DNA of 64,000 nucleotides from Haladaptatus litoreus. Lineage in GTDB: Archaea > Halobacteriota > Halobacteria > Halobacteriales > Haladaptataceae. A program made the position numbers and the translations under genes. The DNA is taken from the NCBI RefSeq assembly GCF_900156425.1, contig NZ_FTNO01000001.1, positions 1,054,001-1,118,000 on the forward strand. Direction: 5' to 3'. A model generated the notes under the pieces. The model was not told where the DNA came from, made no database searches, and saw only the letters and a program-made list of their open reading frames with translations. Below, piece by piece: positions 16,180-25,153 of the stretch (position 1 is the first letter of the stretch; every line of letters begins with the position of its first letter).

Positions 16180-16653
16180 ATGAGGCGCGACTACTTCACA
16201 CTAGATGTCGAAAATATAGATTGGGCGGATGCGGATGGAACGCCGCGTAAGCCGACGGTAATCATCGATTTCGAGGGGCCGTCTTCGACGCTCCGCGAGC
16301 GCCTCACGGCTCTCGACGGTGAACTGCTCGAAGCCGACGAGACGGACGTAACCTTCCGCTTGCAAGCAAATCTGGACGACTCGGACGCAACCGGCGTGGT
16401 GAGCGTCACGAATCGAACGACCGGAGACTTCATCCTCGAACTCAACGAGGACGCGGAAGACGTTCTGAAATTCATTCGGGCCGCCCGCGCATACGGCGAC
16501 GAATCGGACGAAACCGACGGACGCTATCACGTCGATATTGCCATCAACGGCGAGCACGTCGTCGAATACGACAAAAGCACGTTCCTCGTCTACAACCGCG
16601 AAGGAAATCTGCTCCGTCAGCACAGTCTCATCCCGAGCGGTGTCGAGCTGTAA
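16180..16653 (+). CDS. Conserved haloarchaeal protein, DUF5793-like
   Basis: 157 residues from ATG 16180. The start RRDYFTLDVENIDW followed by KPTVIIDFEGPSSTLRERLT and DVTFRLQ matches a haloarchaeal family that I believe is DUF5793; the number is from memory. It is acidic, has no membrane segment or signal peptide and no catalytic motif that I recognise. The open frame extends 36 codons upstream, but that part is basic and unlike the protein, so the internal ATG is chosen. Confidence 0.72.
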   Translation: MRRDYFTLDVENIDWADADGTPRKPTVIIDFEGPSSTLRERLTALDGELLEADETDVTFRLQANLDDSDATGVVSVTNRTTGDFILELNEDAEDVLKFIRAARAYGDESDETDGRYHVDIAINGEHVVEYDKSTFLVYNREGNLLRQHSLIPSGVEL

Positions 16654-16703
16654 ACTGTAGTCCATCAGCCGTCGCGTCCATCTCTTTTCGTTCCTTTTGT
16701 GCG

Positions 16704-16835
16704 TCAGAACCACGGCGTGATGACGCCCGCCATCACGGCCACGACGTAGAGTCCGACGAGTACTGCAAGGACGATGATGAGTCCGAGAATGTAATCGAAC
16801 ACTCCCCGTGGCGTCGTCATCTTTGGCACGTTCAT
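16704..16835 (-). CDS. 43-residue single-helix membrane protein
   Basis: A short open frame from ATG 16835 reads MNVPKMTTPRGVFDYILGLI and continues IVLAVLVGLYVVAVMAGVIT, ending PWF. A short basic head is followed by one or two tightly packed hydrophobic helices. It lies between convergent and divergent neighbours (DUF5793-like gene and the phosphomutase). Third-position G/C preference and a clean hydrophobic pattern support a real gene. Function unknown. Confidence 0.65.
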   Translation of the reverse strand: MNVPKMTTPRGVFDYILGLIIVLAVLVGLYVVAVMAGVITPWF

Positions 16836-16923
16836 GTCAATCGCTACGACGGAGGGACGCATATCGTTATTGGACGAAAAAGAAATCGCGGGAACCTAAG
16901 TAGCCGCGAGCGAATCCACCCGT

Positions 16924-18285
16924 ATGAATCTGTTCGGAACCGCGGGAATCCGCGGCGACGTCGTCTCGCGCGTGACGCCCGAACTCGCGCTCGCAGTCGG
17001 GCGGTCGGCGGGAGCGCCGGGTGAAACGTTCGTGGTCGCCCGCGATGGACGCGAAACTGGTGCCGCACTCGCCGCCGCGATGGAGGCCGGATTGGAAAGC
17101 GCGGGCGCGAACGTCTGCCGTGCTGGGCAACTACCGACTCCTGCGCTGGCCTTTGCCTCGCAGGGACGAAGCGGCGTCATGCTCACCGCGAGTCACAACC
17201 CGCCGACGGACAACGGAATCAAACTGTTCGATGGCGGACAGGAGTACGACCGCGAGGCAGAGCGCGACGTTGACGCCGGTGTCGAGGACGAAACACCACC
17301 GCTCCCGTGGAACGAATGGGGCGACAGCACGCGAATCGAGGTTCTCGATAGCTACCGCGATGCCGTCATGGAGTACGCCCGCGAACACGGTGCACCCCTC
17401 GACGGCGTCCGAATCGCGGTCGATTGTGGCAACGGAATGGGAAGCGTGGCAACGCCGCAAGTCCTCCGCGCACTGGGTGCGAAGGTCGTCACGCTCAACG
17501 CGAACGTGGACGGCCATTTCCCCGGGCGACCGAGCAAACCGACGCCGGAGACGTTGACCGACCTGATGGAATTTACCGCCAGCGGCGATTTCGCGTTCGG
17601 ACTGGCACACGACGGCGATGCGGACAGAATCGTTCTCGTTGACGGCAATGGCGACGTGGTGCACGAGGATACCATCGTCGCAGTTCTCGCGGAGCACTAC
17701 ACCGAAAAGAGCGACGCCGACGACCCAGTCGTCGTGACGACGCCAAACGCCTCGGCAAGAATCGACGAGCGCGTTCGGGAGGCGGGCGGCCGAGTCGAAC
17801 GCGTTCGACTCGGTGCGCTTCACGAGGGAATCGCGTCCGCGCTCGAAGACGGCGACGACGGAACCGAAGTCGTCTTCGCCGCGGAACCGTGGAAACACAT
17901 TCACACCCAGTTCGGCGGGTGGATCGACGGCGTCGCCAGTGCAGCGGTGCTGGCGCGACTCGTCGGCGACGCTGGCGGTATCGACGCACTTCGAACCGAC
18001 GTAACCGAGCGACCGTACCGAAAAGTGAGCATCGCCTGTCCGGACGACGCGAAAGCGGGGGCGATGAAACGATTGGAAACGAGCGTTCCAAAACGATTCC
18101 CCGAAGCAACCGTGCAAACCGAACACGGCGTTCGGGCCGAACTGACGGATGGTTCGTGGGTTCTCGTTCGACCGAGCGGAACAGAGCCATACGTCAGGAT
18201 TTACGCCGAGAGCGAGGACGTGGATGGATTAGTCGCGGAAGCGAAAGACCTCGTTACGTCTGCCGTTTCGGCGGCGAAAGAATAG
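16924..18285 (+). CDS. Phosphohexomutase-family enzyme (GlmM/phosphopentomutase-like)
   Basis: 453 residues, full length. Four family motifs are present: N-terminal NLFGTAGIRGDVV; the phosphoserine loop TASHNPPTDNGIKLF (Thr88, Ser90); the Mg-binding DGDADR (230-235); and RPSGTEPYVRIYAE near the C-terminus. The family interconverts sugar 1- and 6- (or 5-) phosphates; usual annotation is phosphoglucosamine mutase. It lies 87 bases upstream of a nucleoside ABC transporter and near cdd and uridine phosphorylase. A phosphohexomutase-family phosphopentomutase is known in Thermococcus, so ribose-1-phosphate is a possible substrate; that is inference. Confidence 0.88.
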   Translation: MNLFGTAGIRGDVVSRVTPELALAVGRSAGAPGETFVVARDGRETGAALAAAMEAGLESAGANVCRAGQLPTPALAFASQGRSGVMLTASHNPPTDNGIKLFDGGQEYDREAERDVDAGVEDETPPLPWNEWGDSTRIEVLDSYRDAVMEYAREHGAPLDGVRIAVDCGNGMGSVATPQVLRALGAKVVTLNANVDGHFPGRPSKPTPETLTDLMEFTASGDFAFGLAHDGDADRIVLVDGNGDVVHEDTIVAVLAEHYTEKSDADDPVVVTTPNASARIDERVREAGGRVERVRLGALHEGIASALEDGDDGTEVVFAAEPWKHIHTQFGGWIDGVASAAVLARLVGDAGGIDALRTDVTERPYRKVSIACPDDAKAGAMKRLETSVPKRFPEATVQTEHGVRAELTDGSWVLVRPSGTEPYVRIYAESEDVDGLVAEAKDLVTSAVSAAKE

Positions 18286-18322
18286 TAACTAAGGCGGCGC
18301 AAACAGTTATTTTCGCACTTAC

Positions 18323-18347
18323 ACGCGTGAAGCGACGCGTTTATCAC
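18323..18347 (+). promoter_or_regulatory. Promoter of the nucleoside transporter operon, with paired ACGCGT sites
   Basis: A TATA-like TTTATCA (18340-18346) lies about 30 bases before the BMP-protein ATG at 18373. Two copies of the self-complementary hexamer ACGCGT (18323-18328 and 18335-18340), 12 bases apart, abut it upstream, in the position of the BRE or a regulator site. Confidence 0.45.
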
Positions 18348-18372
18348 AAATAAATTGTTGAATTACGCATAG

Positions 18373-19539
18373 ATGACGAACATTGACAAACAGCGGCGTA
18401 AATTGATGGTGGCTGGCGGTGCGGTCGGTGTCGCCGGTCTTGCTGGCTGTATCAGTAGTCCGAGCGACGGCGGCGGGGATGGCGGCGACGACGGCGGCGA
18501 CAATGGCGACGGCAACTCCACGGACGGCGGAGATGACGACGGTTCCAACGCGGGAAGCGATGTCAGTGTCGGAATGGTGTACGCAACCGGTGGTTTGGGC
18601 GACAACTCGTTCAACGACATGGCCCACTCCGGCATCCAGCGTGCGGAACAGGAACTCGGCGTCAGTTACCAGAACGTCGAACCGAGTTCGCCGAGCGACG
18701 TGGAAAACCTTCAGCGACAGTTCGCACAGTCCGGGAACAACGACCTCATCTGCTGTATCGGATTCGTTCAGACGAGTGGACTGGTAAGCAACGCACAGCA
18801 GTTCCCCGACCAGAACTTCATGCTCGTGGACAGCGTCGCCGAGAAAGAAAACGGCGACCTCCTCCAGAACGTTTCGAACTACGTGTTCAAAGAGCACCAA
18901 GGCTCGTTCCAAGTCGGCCACCTCGCTGGGCTACTCACCCAGCAGGATTTCAGCGCGGCAAACAGCGCGACGAAATCCGGCGAGACGGTCGTCGGCTTCG
19001 TCGGCGGCGAGGAAGTTCCGCTCATCAAGAAGTTCGAAGCGGGATACAAAGCTGGAGTCGCGCACGCAAGCGAAGACATCGAAGTCCGAACCGCATACGC
19101 CGGTGCGTTCAACGACCCCGTCGCGGGGAAGGAAGCCGCAGTCTCCATGTACGAAGACGGCGCGGACATCGTCTACCACGCCGCCGGTGGTACCGGAACC
19201 GGTGTGTTCGAGGCGGCCGATCAGAAAGGTCTGTTCGCAATCGGCGTGGACAGCGACCAGTCGAAAGCGAAGGGAACGGCGCAGTTCAGCAACGTCATCC
19301 TCGCGAGTATGGTCAAACACGTCAACGAAGCCGTGTTCACAGCAACCGAGAACGTCGTGAACGGCAACTTCAAGGGCGGTTCCGTCAACAACCTCGGTCT
19401 GGAAACCGACGGGGTCGAAGCAGTGTACGGCGCAGACCTCGGCTCGAAGATTCCGGACGACGTGAAATCGAAGGTTGACGAATCCCGTCAGGCAATCATC
19501 GACGGCGACATCGAAGTGCCAACGACAGTAGACAAGTAA
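18373..19539 (+). CDS. BMP-family nucleoside-binding lipoprotein of an ABC importer
   Basis: 388 residues. A twin-arginine lipoprotein signal is clear: QRRKLMVAGGAVGVAGLAGC with Arg8-Arg9 and lipobox Cys26. A Gly/Asp/Ser linker of about 35 residues follows, then the binding domain starting VSVGMVYATGGLGDNSFNDMAHSG. Family signatures: DLICCIGFVQTSG, EHQGSFQVGHLAGLLTQ, VVGFVGGEEVPLIKKFEAGYKAG and VYHAAGGTGTGVFEAA. BMP (PnrA-like) proteins bind purine or pyrimidine nucleosides. It heads an operon with the ATPase and two permeases; being membrane-tethered outside suits a high-salt cell. Confidence 0.92.
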   Translation: MTNIDKQRRKLMVAGGAVGVAGLAGCISSPSDGGGDGGDDGGDNGDGNSTDGGDDDGSNAGSDVSVGMVYATGGLGDNSFNDMAHSGIQRAEQELGVSYQNVEPSSPSDVENLQRQFAQSGNNDLICCIGFVQTSGLVSNAQQFPDQNFMLVDSVAEKENGDLLQNVSNYVFKEHQGSFQVGHLAGLLTQQDFSAANSATKSGETVVGFVGGEEVPLIKKFEAGYKAGVAHASEDIEVRTAYAGAFNDPVAGKEAAVSMYEDGADIVYHAAGGTGTGVFEAADQKGLFAIGVDSDQSKAKGTAQFSNVILASMVKHVNEAVFTATENVVNGNFKGGSVNNLGLETDGVEAVYGADLGSKIPDDVKSKVDESRQAIIDGDIEVPTTVDK

Positions 19540-19585
19540 GCGCAAATCCGCGCGTTTAAACAGGTAGAACGGAAATCCAGATTCA

Positions 19586-21133
19586 ATGAGCCGGGCGGTA
19601 TATCTCGACGGCATTACGAAACGATTCCCGGGAGTCATCGCAAACGATGACGTTGACCTCGCCGTGGAATCGGGTTCCATCCACGCACTTTTAGGGGAGA
19701 ACGGCGCCGGAAAAACGACGCTGATGAACGTCCTGTACGGCCTGTACGAACCGACCGATGGACAGGTCGTTATCAACGGCGACCCCCACGACTTCGATTC
19801 TCCGCGGGACGCCATCGACGCCGGAATCGGCATGATTCACCAGCATTTCATGCTGGTCGATACCCTCACCATTGCGGAGAACGTCGTCCTCGGAAACGAA
19901 CCCCGAAAGTGGGGTGGGCTGGCCATGGACAGAAACCGCGCCGAACGCGAGGTGCGTGAACTAAGTGAGCGATACGGCTTCGACGTGGACCCGAACGCAC
20001 TCGTCGAAGACGTGAGCGTGGGCGTTCAACAGCGCGTCGAAATTCTGAAAGCGCTGTATCGCGGTGCGGACGTACTCATCCTCGACGAACCGACCGCCGT
20101 ACTCACGCCACAGGAAATCGACGACCTACTCGCCGTTCTCGACGAACTCACGGCCCAAGGAAAGAGCATCATCTTCATCACGCACAAGCTCGGCGAAGCG
20201 ATGGATGCCGCCGACCAAATTACCGTCCTCCGGGATGGGAAAAACGTCGGGTCGGTAGACACCGACGAAACCTCGCGGGAAGAACTCGCCGAACTGATGG
20301 TCGGACGCGAAGTGCTCCTCGAAACCGAGAAATCCGCGAACGAACCCGGTGACACCGTCCTCTCGGTGTCCGATCTCACAGTGACCGACGAACGAGACGT
20401 GGTACAGGTGGACGACGTTGGATTCGAAATCCGAGAAGGTGAGGTGTTCGGTATCGCAGGTGTGGATGGAAACGGCCAATCCGAAGTCATCGAGAGCGTT
20501 ACCGGCCTCGAAACGCCGGACGACGGTCGAGTCGAGTTTTTCGGCGACGACGTTTCGGAGACGAGCCGTCGAAAACGAATCGACTCGGGAATGGCTTACA
20601 TTCCCCAAGACCGCCACGAACAAGGGCTGGTGATGGAGTTCGACCTCGTGGAAAACGGACTGCTCGGCAGTCAGCGCACGCGGCCGTTTTCGAACGACGG
20701 CCGAATCGACTGGGATAGAACTCGAATGCACGCGGAGGACATCATCGAGGAGTACGACGTTCGCCCGCCGAACGCCGATGCGAGCGCGGAATCGCTGTCC
20801 GGCGGCAACCAACAGAAGTTCATCGTCGGGCGGGAGTTCGCCCGCGACCCCTCACTCGTCGTTGCCGCCCATCCAACGCGCGGCGTGGACGTTGGAAGTA
20901 TCGAGTTTATCCACGACCGTCTGCTGGATTTGCGCGCCGAAGGGAAGGCAATTTTCCTCGTCTCCTCGAAACTCGACGAGGTTCAGCAACTTTCCGACCG
21001 ACTGGCAGTTATGTACGAAGGTGAAATCATGGACGTTGTTGACCCGAACCGCGTGACCGAAGAGGAACTCGGCCTCTTGATGGCCGGTGAACGACCGGAA
21101 GAGGCCCCCAGTATTGGAGGTGAGGCACAGTGA
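19586..21133 (+). CDS. Nucleoside ABC transporter ATP-binding protein (tandem NBDs)
   Basis: 515 residues with two ABC domains, as in the NupO/YufO and sugar (RbsA-like) groups. First domain: Walker A GENGAGKTT, signature VSVGVQQRVEILKALYRGADVLILDEPTAVL. Second domain: degenerate Walker A GVDGNGQSE, signature LSGGNQQKFIVGREFARDPSLVVAAHPTRGVD. The loop IGMIHQHFMLVDTLTIAENV is typical of nucleoside members. Only the first site looks fully competent for hydrolysis. The stop overlaps the GTG start of the first permease. Confidence 0.93.
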   Translation: MSRAVYLDGITKRFPGVIANDDVDLAVESGSIHALLGENGAGKTTLMNVLYGLYEPTDGQVVINGDPHDFDSPRDAIDAGIGMIHQHFMLVDTLTIAENVVLGNEPRKWGGLAMDRNRAEREVRELSERYGFDVDPNALVEDVSVGVQQRVEILKALYRGADVLILDEPTAVLTPQEIDDLLAVLDELTAQGKSIIFITHKLGEAMDAADQITVLRDGKNVGSVDTDETSREELAELMVGREVLLETEKSANEPGDTVLSVSDLTVTDERDVVQVDDVGFEIREGEVFGIAGVDGNGQSEVIESVTGLETPDDGRVEFFGDDVSETSRRKRIDSGMAYIPQDRHEQGLVMEFDLVENGLLGSQRTRPFSNDGRIDWDRTRMHAEDIIEEYDVRPPNADASAESLSGGNQQKFIVGREFARDPSLVVAAHPTRGVDVGSIEFIHDRLLDLRAEGKAIFLVSSKLDEVQQLSDRLAVMYEGEIMDVVDPNRVTEEELGLLMAGERPEEAPSIGGEAQ

Positions 21134-22443
21134 GTTCGTGGCGAGAACGAGCAGAGCAATCGCTCGGGCAACTCGTCGAGGCTTCCGCGGCCGAGCGCAT
21201 TTTCATCAGTCTCGCCGCGCTTGCGATGTCGATTCTCGTCGGCGGACTCGTCATCCTCGTCTCGGGATTCGTCGCGACCTGTTCCGAACCCTTCCTCGCA
21301 CAGCGAATGCTCATCACCATTCCCGGAAGCGGTGGCTGGGGTGTCGAACTCCCCCTTCCGGGGTCGTTCTGCTACAACCCGATACAAGTGTACAAATATC
21401 TCTTCATCGGCGCGTTCGCCAATCCACAGCAGTTCTCGTTGATTCCGTTCAACCCGGCAATCGACCTGTACAGTTTGGCGAGCACGCTTCGAGAGACGAC
21501 GATGCTCCTGTTCACCGGATTAGCCGTCGCAGTCGCGTTCCGCGCTGGTATGTTCAACATCGGAACGCAGGGACAGCTCGTTTTGGGCGCGCTCGGCTCC
21601 GTGATGGCTGTCCTCTGGACGGCACCTCACGTTCCGACCGGAATCGTCGGCGGAATCATCCTGATTCCGCTCGGACTGTTCGCTGGCGCGGTCGTCGGGG
21701 GAATCTACGGCGCGATTCCCGGCGCGATGAAAGCCTACGCGGACGCGAACGAGGTGATTACCACCATCATGCTGAACTTCATCGCAACGGGACTCGCCTT
21801 CGTTCTCGTCTCCGAATACTTCCAAAAGCCCGGTAGCGGGAACGTCCAGACGCGTTCGATTCCCGAGTATGCGACACTCTCGCCAACGCTCTTCCCTCGC
21901 GGGTCGTCGTTCTCCCTTCTCGTCGTCGTCGGCGCGCTCGTTCTCGCGGTCGGTATCTACCTGCTGTTACACCGAACCGCGTTCGGATACGACCTCCGAA
22001 CGAGCGGGATTCAACCGAAGGCGGCGGAGTACGGCGGCGTGGACGCGAAGAAAACGATGGTGTCGAGCATGGCACTGTCGGGCGTCATCGGCGGTATCGG
22101 CGGTGCGATTTACGTGTTGATGATTCTCGGTAGGTGGCAAACGGGCGTCCCATCGTTCGGATTCGACGGCATCACGGTGACGATTCTAGCCGGAAACAAC
22201 CCGCTCGGTGTTCCGCTGGCCGCACTGCTCTTCGGGATGCTGAAAAGCGGCAGTCTCACCATCGACTTCGCGCTCGGCGTTCCGAAGCAACTCGTCGGCG
22301 TCCTCCGCGGTCTGATTATCCTGTTCGTCGCCATGCCGGAGTTCTTCCGCATGGTTGGCAAGCGCTGGGTGACCCCGGAGAAACAGGGTGCTGTAGCGAC
22401 GGATGGCGGCACTGCAGTCGAGGGAGGTGAGAGCGATGAATAG
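21130..22443 (+). CDS. Nucleoside ABC transporter permease 1
   Basis: 437 residues from GTG 21130, overlapping the ATPase stop by four bases (GTGA). About ten hydrophobic helices. BPD_transp_2 family signatures: LLFTGLAVAVAFRAGMFNIGTQGQLVLGALGS and AYADANEVITTIMLNFIA, followed by LRTSGIQPKAAEYGGVDAKKTM and GGIGGAIYVLMILGRWQTGVP. It forms the membrane channel with permease 2. A periplasm-facing loop near residues 55-85 is Cys- and Pro-containing. Confidence 0.93.
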   Translation: MSSWRERAEQSLGQLVEASAAERIFISLAALAMSILVGGLVILVSGFVATCSEPFLAQRMLITIPGSGGWGVELPLPGSFCYNPIQVYKYLFIGAFANPQQFSLIPFNPAIDLYSLASTLRETTMLLFTGLAVAVAFRAGMFNIGTQGQLVLGALGSVMAVLWTAPHVPTGIVGGIILIPLGLFAGAVVGGIYGAIPGAMKAYADANEVITTIMLNFIATGLAFVLVSEYFQKPGSGNVQTRSIPEYATLSPTLFPRGSSFSLLVVVGALVLAVGIYLLLHRTAFGYDLRTSGIQPKAAEYGGVDAKKTMVSSMALSGVIGGIGGAIYVLMILGRWQTGVPSFGFDGITVTILAGNNPLGVPLAALLFGMLKSGSLTIDFALGVPKQLVGVLRGLIILFVAMPEFFRMVGKRWVTPEKQGAVATDGGTAVEGGESDE

Positions 22444-23488
22444 TCGCGTCCGAATCGCCGGATTCTCGATTGGTTCGGCCATCGTCATCGGCGTTCTCGG
22501 GTTCCTCTTCCCGGGAAGTGCGCTGGGCCGACTCGTCGGCACTATCGACGGAAGCTACGTTAGTGCGGCGCTTCGATACACGGTACCAATCGGGTTCGCC
22601 GCGCTCGGCGGTATCTTCGCCGAAAAGAGCGGCGTCATCAACATCGGATTGGAAGGCTTGCTCATCATCTCCGCATTCATCGGTATCGCAGTTGCCGATA
22701 CGATGGCGGGGTCGGCCGGAGCGACACAGACGACGCTCTGGCTCGGCTTTTTCGCCGCAGTGCTGGCGAGCACGCTCTTTGCGCTCCTGTTCGCAATCGT
22801 CTGCATCGAGTTCAAGGCCGACCAAATCATCGCTGGGCTTGCGGTGTGGCTCATCGCGCTCGGACTCGCACCGTTCGGTAGCAAAATCATCTGGGGGCGC
22901 GTCAACAGCCCCAGTGTCGGCACCTTGAACAACTGGCAGATTCCGCTCCTCGCGGACATTCCAGTCGTCGGGCCGATACTCTTCGATGCCAATCCGGTGG
23001 TGTACATGCTCCTCGCCGCCGTTCCGCTTACGTGGTTCGTCCTGAACGAAACGGCGTTCGGAAGATGGGTGAAAGCCAGCGGTGAGAACCCGATGGCACT
23101 CGACACTGTCGGCGTGGACGTGCGGCGCGTTCGCTACGCGAGCGTCCTCCTCTCCGGCGTGTTGGCGGGAATCGGCGGCGCAGGGCTGTCGCTCGGACAG
23201 GCCGGACTGTTCAACGGAAGCGGCACCACGATGGTCGATGGCCGCGGCTGGATTGGCATCACGGCGTTCCTGTTCGGGAACTACAACCCGCTTGGTGCCT
23301 TCGGCGCATCGTTCCTCTTTGCGAGTCTCGACGCGCTTCAGATTCGACTCCAGCAGGTCGGCTTCCAACTGCCGAACGAACTCATCGGCATCATCCCCTA
23401 CGTGACGGTTATCGTCGTGCTGGCGTTCGTCGGTCGAACCCGCATTCCGGATGCGGCTGGCGAACACTACGAATCCGGCGAAGAGTAG
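22436..23488 (+). CDS. Nucleoside ABC transporter permease 2
   Basis: 350 residues from ATG 22436, which overlaps the end of permease 1. A strong GGAGGTGAG Shine-Dalgarno site just upstream (22423-22431 region) fixes this start rather than the earlier in-frame ATG. Family signatures: VPIGFAALGGIFAEKSGVINIGLEGLLIISAF, FKADQIIAGLAVWLIALGL and SGVLAGIGGAGLSLGQAGLF plus GRGWIGITAFLFGNYNPLGAF. It completes the BMP-ATPase-permease-permease importer; the same order is found in bacterial nucleoside transporters such as NupNOPQ. Confidence 0.93.
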   Translation: MNSRVRIAGFSIGSAIVIGVLGFLFPGSALGRLVGTIDGSYVSAALRYTVPIGFAALGGIFAEKSGVINIGLEGLLIISAFIGIAVADTMAGSAGATQTTLWLGFFAAVLASTLFALLFAIVCIEFKADQIIAGLAVWLIALGLAPFGSKIIWGRVNSPSVGTLNNWQIPLLADIPVVGPILFDANPVVYMLLAAVPLTWFVLNETAFGRWVKASGENPMALDTVGVDVRRVRYASVLLSGVLAGIGGAGLSLGQAGLFNGSGTTMVDGRGWIGITAFLFGNYNPLGAFGASFLFASLDALQIRLQQVGFQLPNELIGIIPYVTVIVVLAFVGRTRIPDAAGEHYESGEE

Positions 23489-23891
23489 GGCGGCGGGCGA
23501 TCTGTCGGTGGGATTGGTTTTTGAATCGGGTTTGATTCAATTTCCGTTTGTCGGTGAGACACATCGGTTCTGGTTGCGTTTTCGTTTATAAACGTTGGTG
23601 AGTGGGGAAGTGGTTTGTAGATGGAATCGGTTCGAACGGAGAAGCCACTATGACGGGAAAAATTACCGAGTATCAGTTAGCAAATCACGACTCCAAACGC
23701 CGCAACCGAACCTCGTCCTCCCTAACCTCCTCGCCCATTACATTCATTTCGTCCCTTGCACGAGTCGCCCACTTCATTTCGTTCCCGCGCGTTGAAAATG
23801 AAAAATCACCATATTGCATCCACAGATGAATGCTCTGACTGCGAGCCCACCTTCGATTTTTATTTGAACTACCGACACTCATCTATCTCGT
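23489..23891. other. 403-base intergenic region with a dispersed repeat copy and the cdd promoter
   Basis: No convincing gene. Bases 23689-23737 (GACTCCAAACGCCGCAACCG and on) match 45105-45157 closely, a short dispersed element with few mismatches in the core CCTCGTCCTCCC-AACCTC. The rest is A/T-richer. A TATA-like TTTTTATT at about 23857-23864 sits about 30 bases before the cytidine deaminase ATG, consistent with a leaderless message. Confidence 0.55.
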
Positions 23892-24281
23892 ATGGACGAC
23901 CTGATGGAGCAGGCACGCGAGGTACAGGAACAGGCACACGTCCCGTACTCGGAATATCCGGTCGGAGCTGCGCTTCGAACTACGGACGGAACCGTTTTCG
24001 TCGGTTGTAACATCGAAAACGCGAACTACAGCAATTCGCTCCACGCGGAGGAAGTCGCAATCGCCGAGGCGATAAAACAGGGCCACCGGGAGTTCGACCG
24101 ACTGGCCGTGAGTTCCGCACGACGGGATGGCGTCACTCCCTGTGGCATGTGCCGCCAGACGCTCGCGGAGTTCTGCGACGAATCGCTGAAAGTGATTTGT
24201 GACGAGGGCGATGGCGAAGTGACGGCGTACACGCTCGGCGAACTGCTCCCGAACACGATTACCGAGGAGATGCTGGAGTAG
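23892..24281 (+). CDS. cdd: Cytidine deaminase
   Basis: 129 residues, the size of the homotetrameric class. Zinc-site residues are plain: Cys84 and Cys87 in TPCGMCRQTL as two ligands, and Cys/His-type motif HAEE at 51-54 with Glu53 as proton shuttle. In this class the first ligand is usually Cys (CAE); here it is His51, as in the dimeric class and blasticidin-like branches, so the ligand set would be His-Cys-Cys. SEYPVGAALRTTDGTVFVGCNIENANY is the substrate-binding start. It converts cytidine to uridine, feeding the uridine phosphorylase that follows 53 bases downstream. Confidence 0.93.
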   Translation: MDDLMEQAREVQEQAHVPYSEYPVGAALRTTDGTVFVGCNIENANYSNSLHAEEVAIAEAIKQGHREFDRLAVSSARRDGVTPCGMCRQTLAEFCDESLKVICDEGDGEVTAYTLGELLPNTITEEMLE

Positions 24282-24334
24282 GTTAGTAAAGCCACGACGA
24301 AGCACCTATTTTTCCGGCGACGAACCCACATGAC

Positions 24335-25153
24335 ATGGATGACAGCGAAGACCCGAACGCGGACGTACAGTACCACATCGAAGTCGGTGAGGGCGACGTT
24401 GCCGATGCGGTTCTCCTGCCCGGAAATCCCGAGCGCGTCGATAAAATAACGCAGTTCTGGGATTCTGCAGAGGAAGTCGCTTACCACCGCGAGTACCGAA
24501 CCGCAACGGGAACCTACGAGGACGCGCCAATCAGCGTCACCTCCACGGGAATCGGCAGTCCGTCCGCCGCAATCGCGGTGGAGGAACTGGCCCGAATCGG
24601 TGCGGACACGTTCATCCGCGTCGGGTCGTGCGGAGCGATTCAAGAGGAGATGAACGTGGGCGACCTCGTCATCACGACCGGCGGGGTTCGGCAGGAAGGC
24701 ACGAGCGACGAATACGTCCGCGAAGATTACCCGGCAGTCGCGGACTACGAAGTCGTCGCGGCCCTCGTCGCCGCCGCGGAGCGACTCGGCTACGACTACC
24801 ACACGGGAATCACGATGAGCGCGGATAGCTTCTACGCGGGACAGGGTCGTCCCGGATTCGAGGGCTTCAGCGCGGAAGGTGGCGACGAGTTGGTTACCCA
24901 TCTCAAGAATGCGAATGTGAAGAACATCGAGATGGAGGCGAGCGCGATTCTGACGATTGCGAACATCTACAGCCTCCGCGCGGGTGCGGTCTGTTCGGTC
25001 TACGCCAACCGCGAAACCGGCGAGTTCCGAACCGAGGGCGAATCCCGCGCTGCGGAAACGGCCAGCCTCGCCGTGAAACTCCTCGCGAAGATGGACGAAC
25101 AGAAAGCGGAAGCCGGTGTTGACCGCTGGCATCCGGGGCTGTCGCTGGACTAA
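24335..25153 (+). CDS. udp: Uridine phosphorylase (nucleoside phosphorylase NP-I family)
   Basis: 272 residues. NP-I family features: VLLPGNPERVDKI, phosphate-binding TGIGSPSAAIAVEEL and RVGSCGAIQ, and NIEMEASAILTIANI, the substrate-recognising segment with the Met-Glu ribose contact. The DLVITTGGVRQEGTSDEYV stretch resembles uridine rather than purine phosphorylases. It would cleave uridine to uracil and ribose-1-phosphate. A TATA-like CTATTTTTCC about 27 bases upstream of the ATG suggests its own leaderless transcript besides read-through from cdd. Its stop overlaps the convergent DUF2298 gene by four bases. Confidence 0.88.
   Translation: MDDSEDPNADVQYHIEVGEGDVADAVLLPGNPERVDKITQFWDSAEEVAYHREYRTATGTYEDAPISVTSTGIGSPSAAIAVEELARIGADTFIRVGSCGAIQEEMNVGDLVITTGGVRQEGTSDEYVREDYPAVADYEVVAALVAAAERLGYDYHTGITMSADSFYAGQGRPGFEGFSAEGGDELVTHLKNANVKNIEMEASAILTIANIYSLRAGAVCSVYANRETGEFRTEGESRAAETASLAVKLLAKMDEQKAEAGVDRWHPGLSLD

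Noticed and set aside
22316..23467. 383-residue minus-strand frame opposite permease 2
   Set aside because: Antisense to a clear permease gene; Arg/Asp-rich mirror product.
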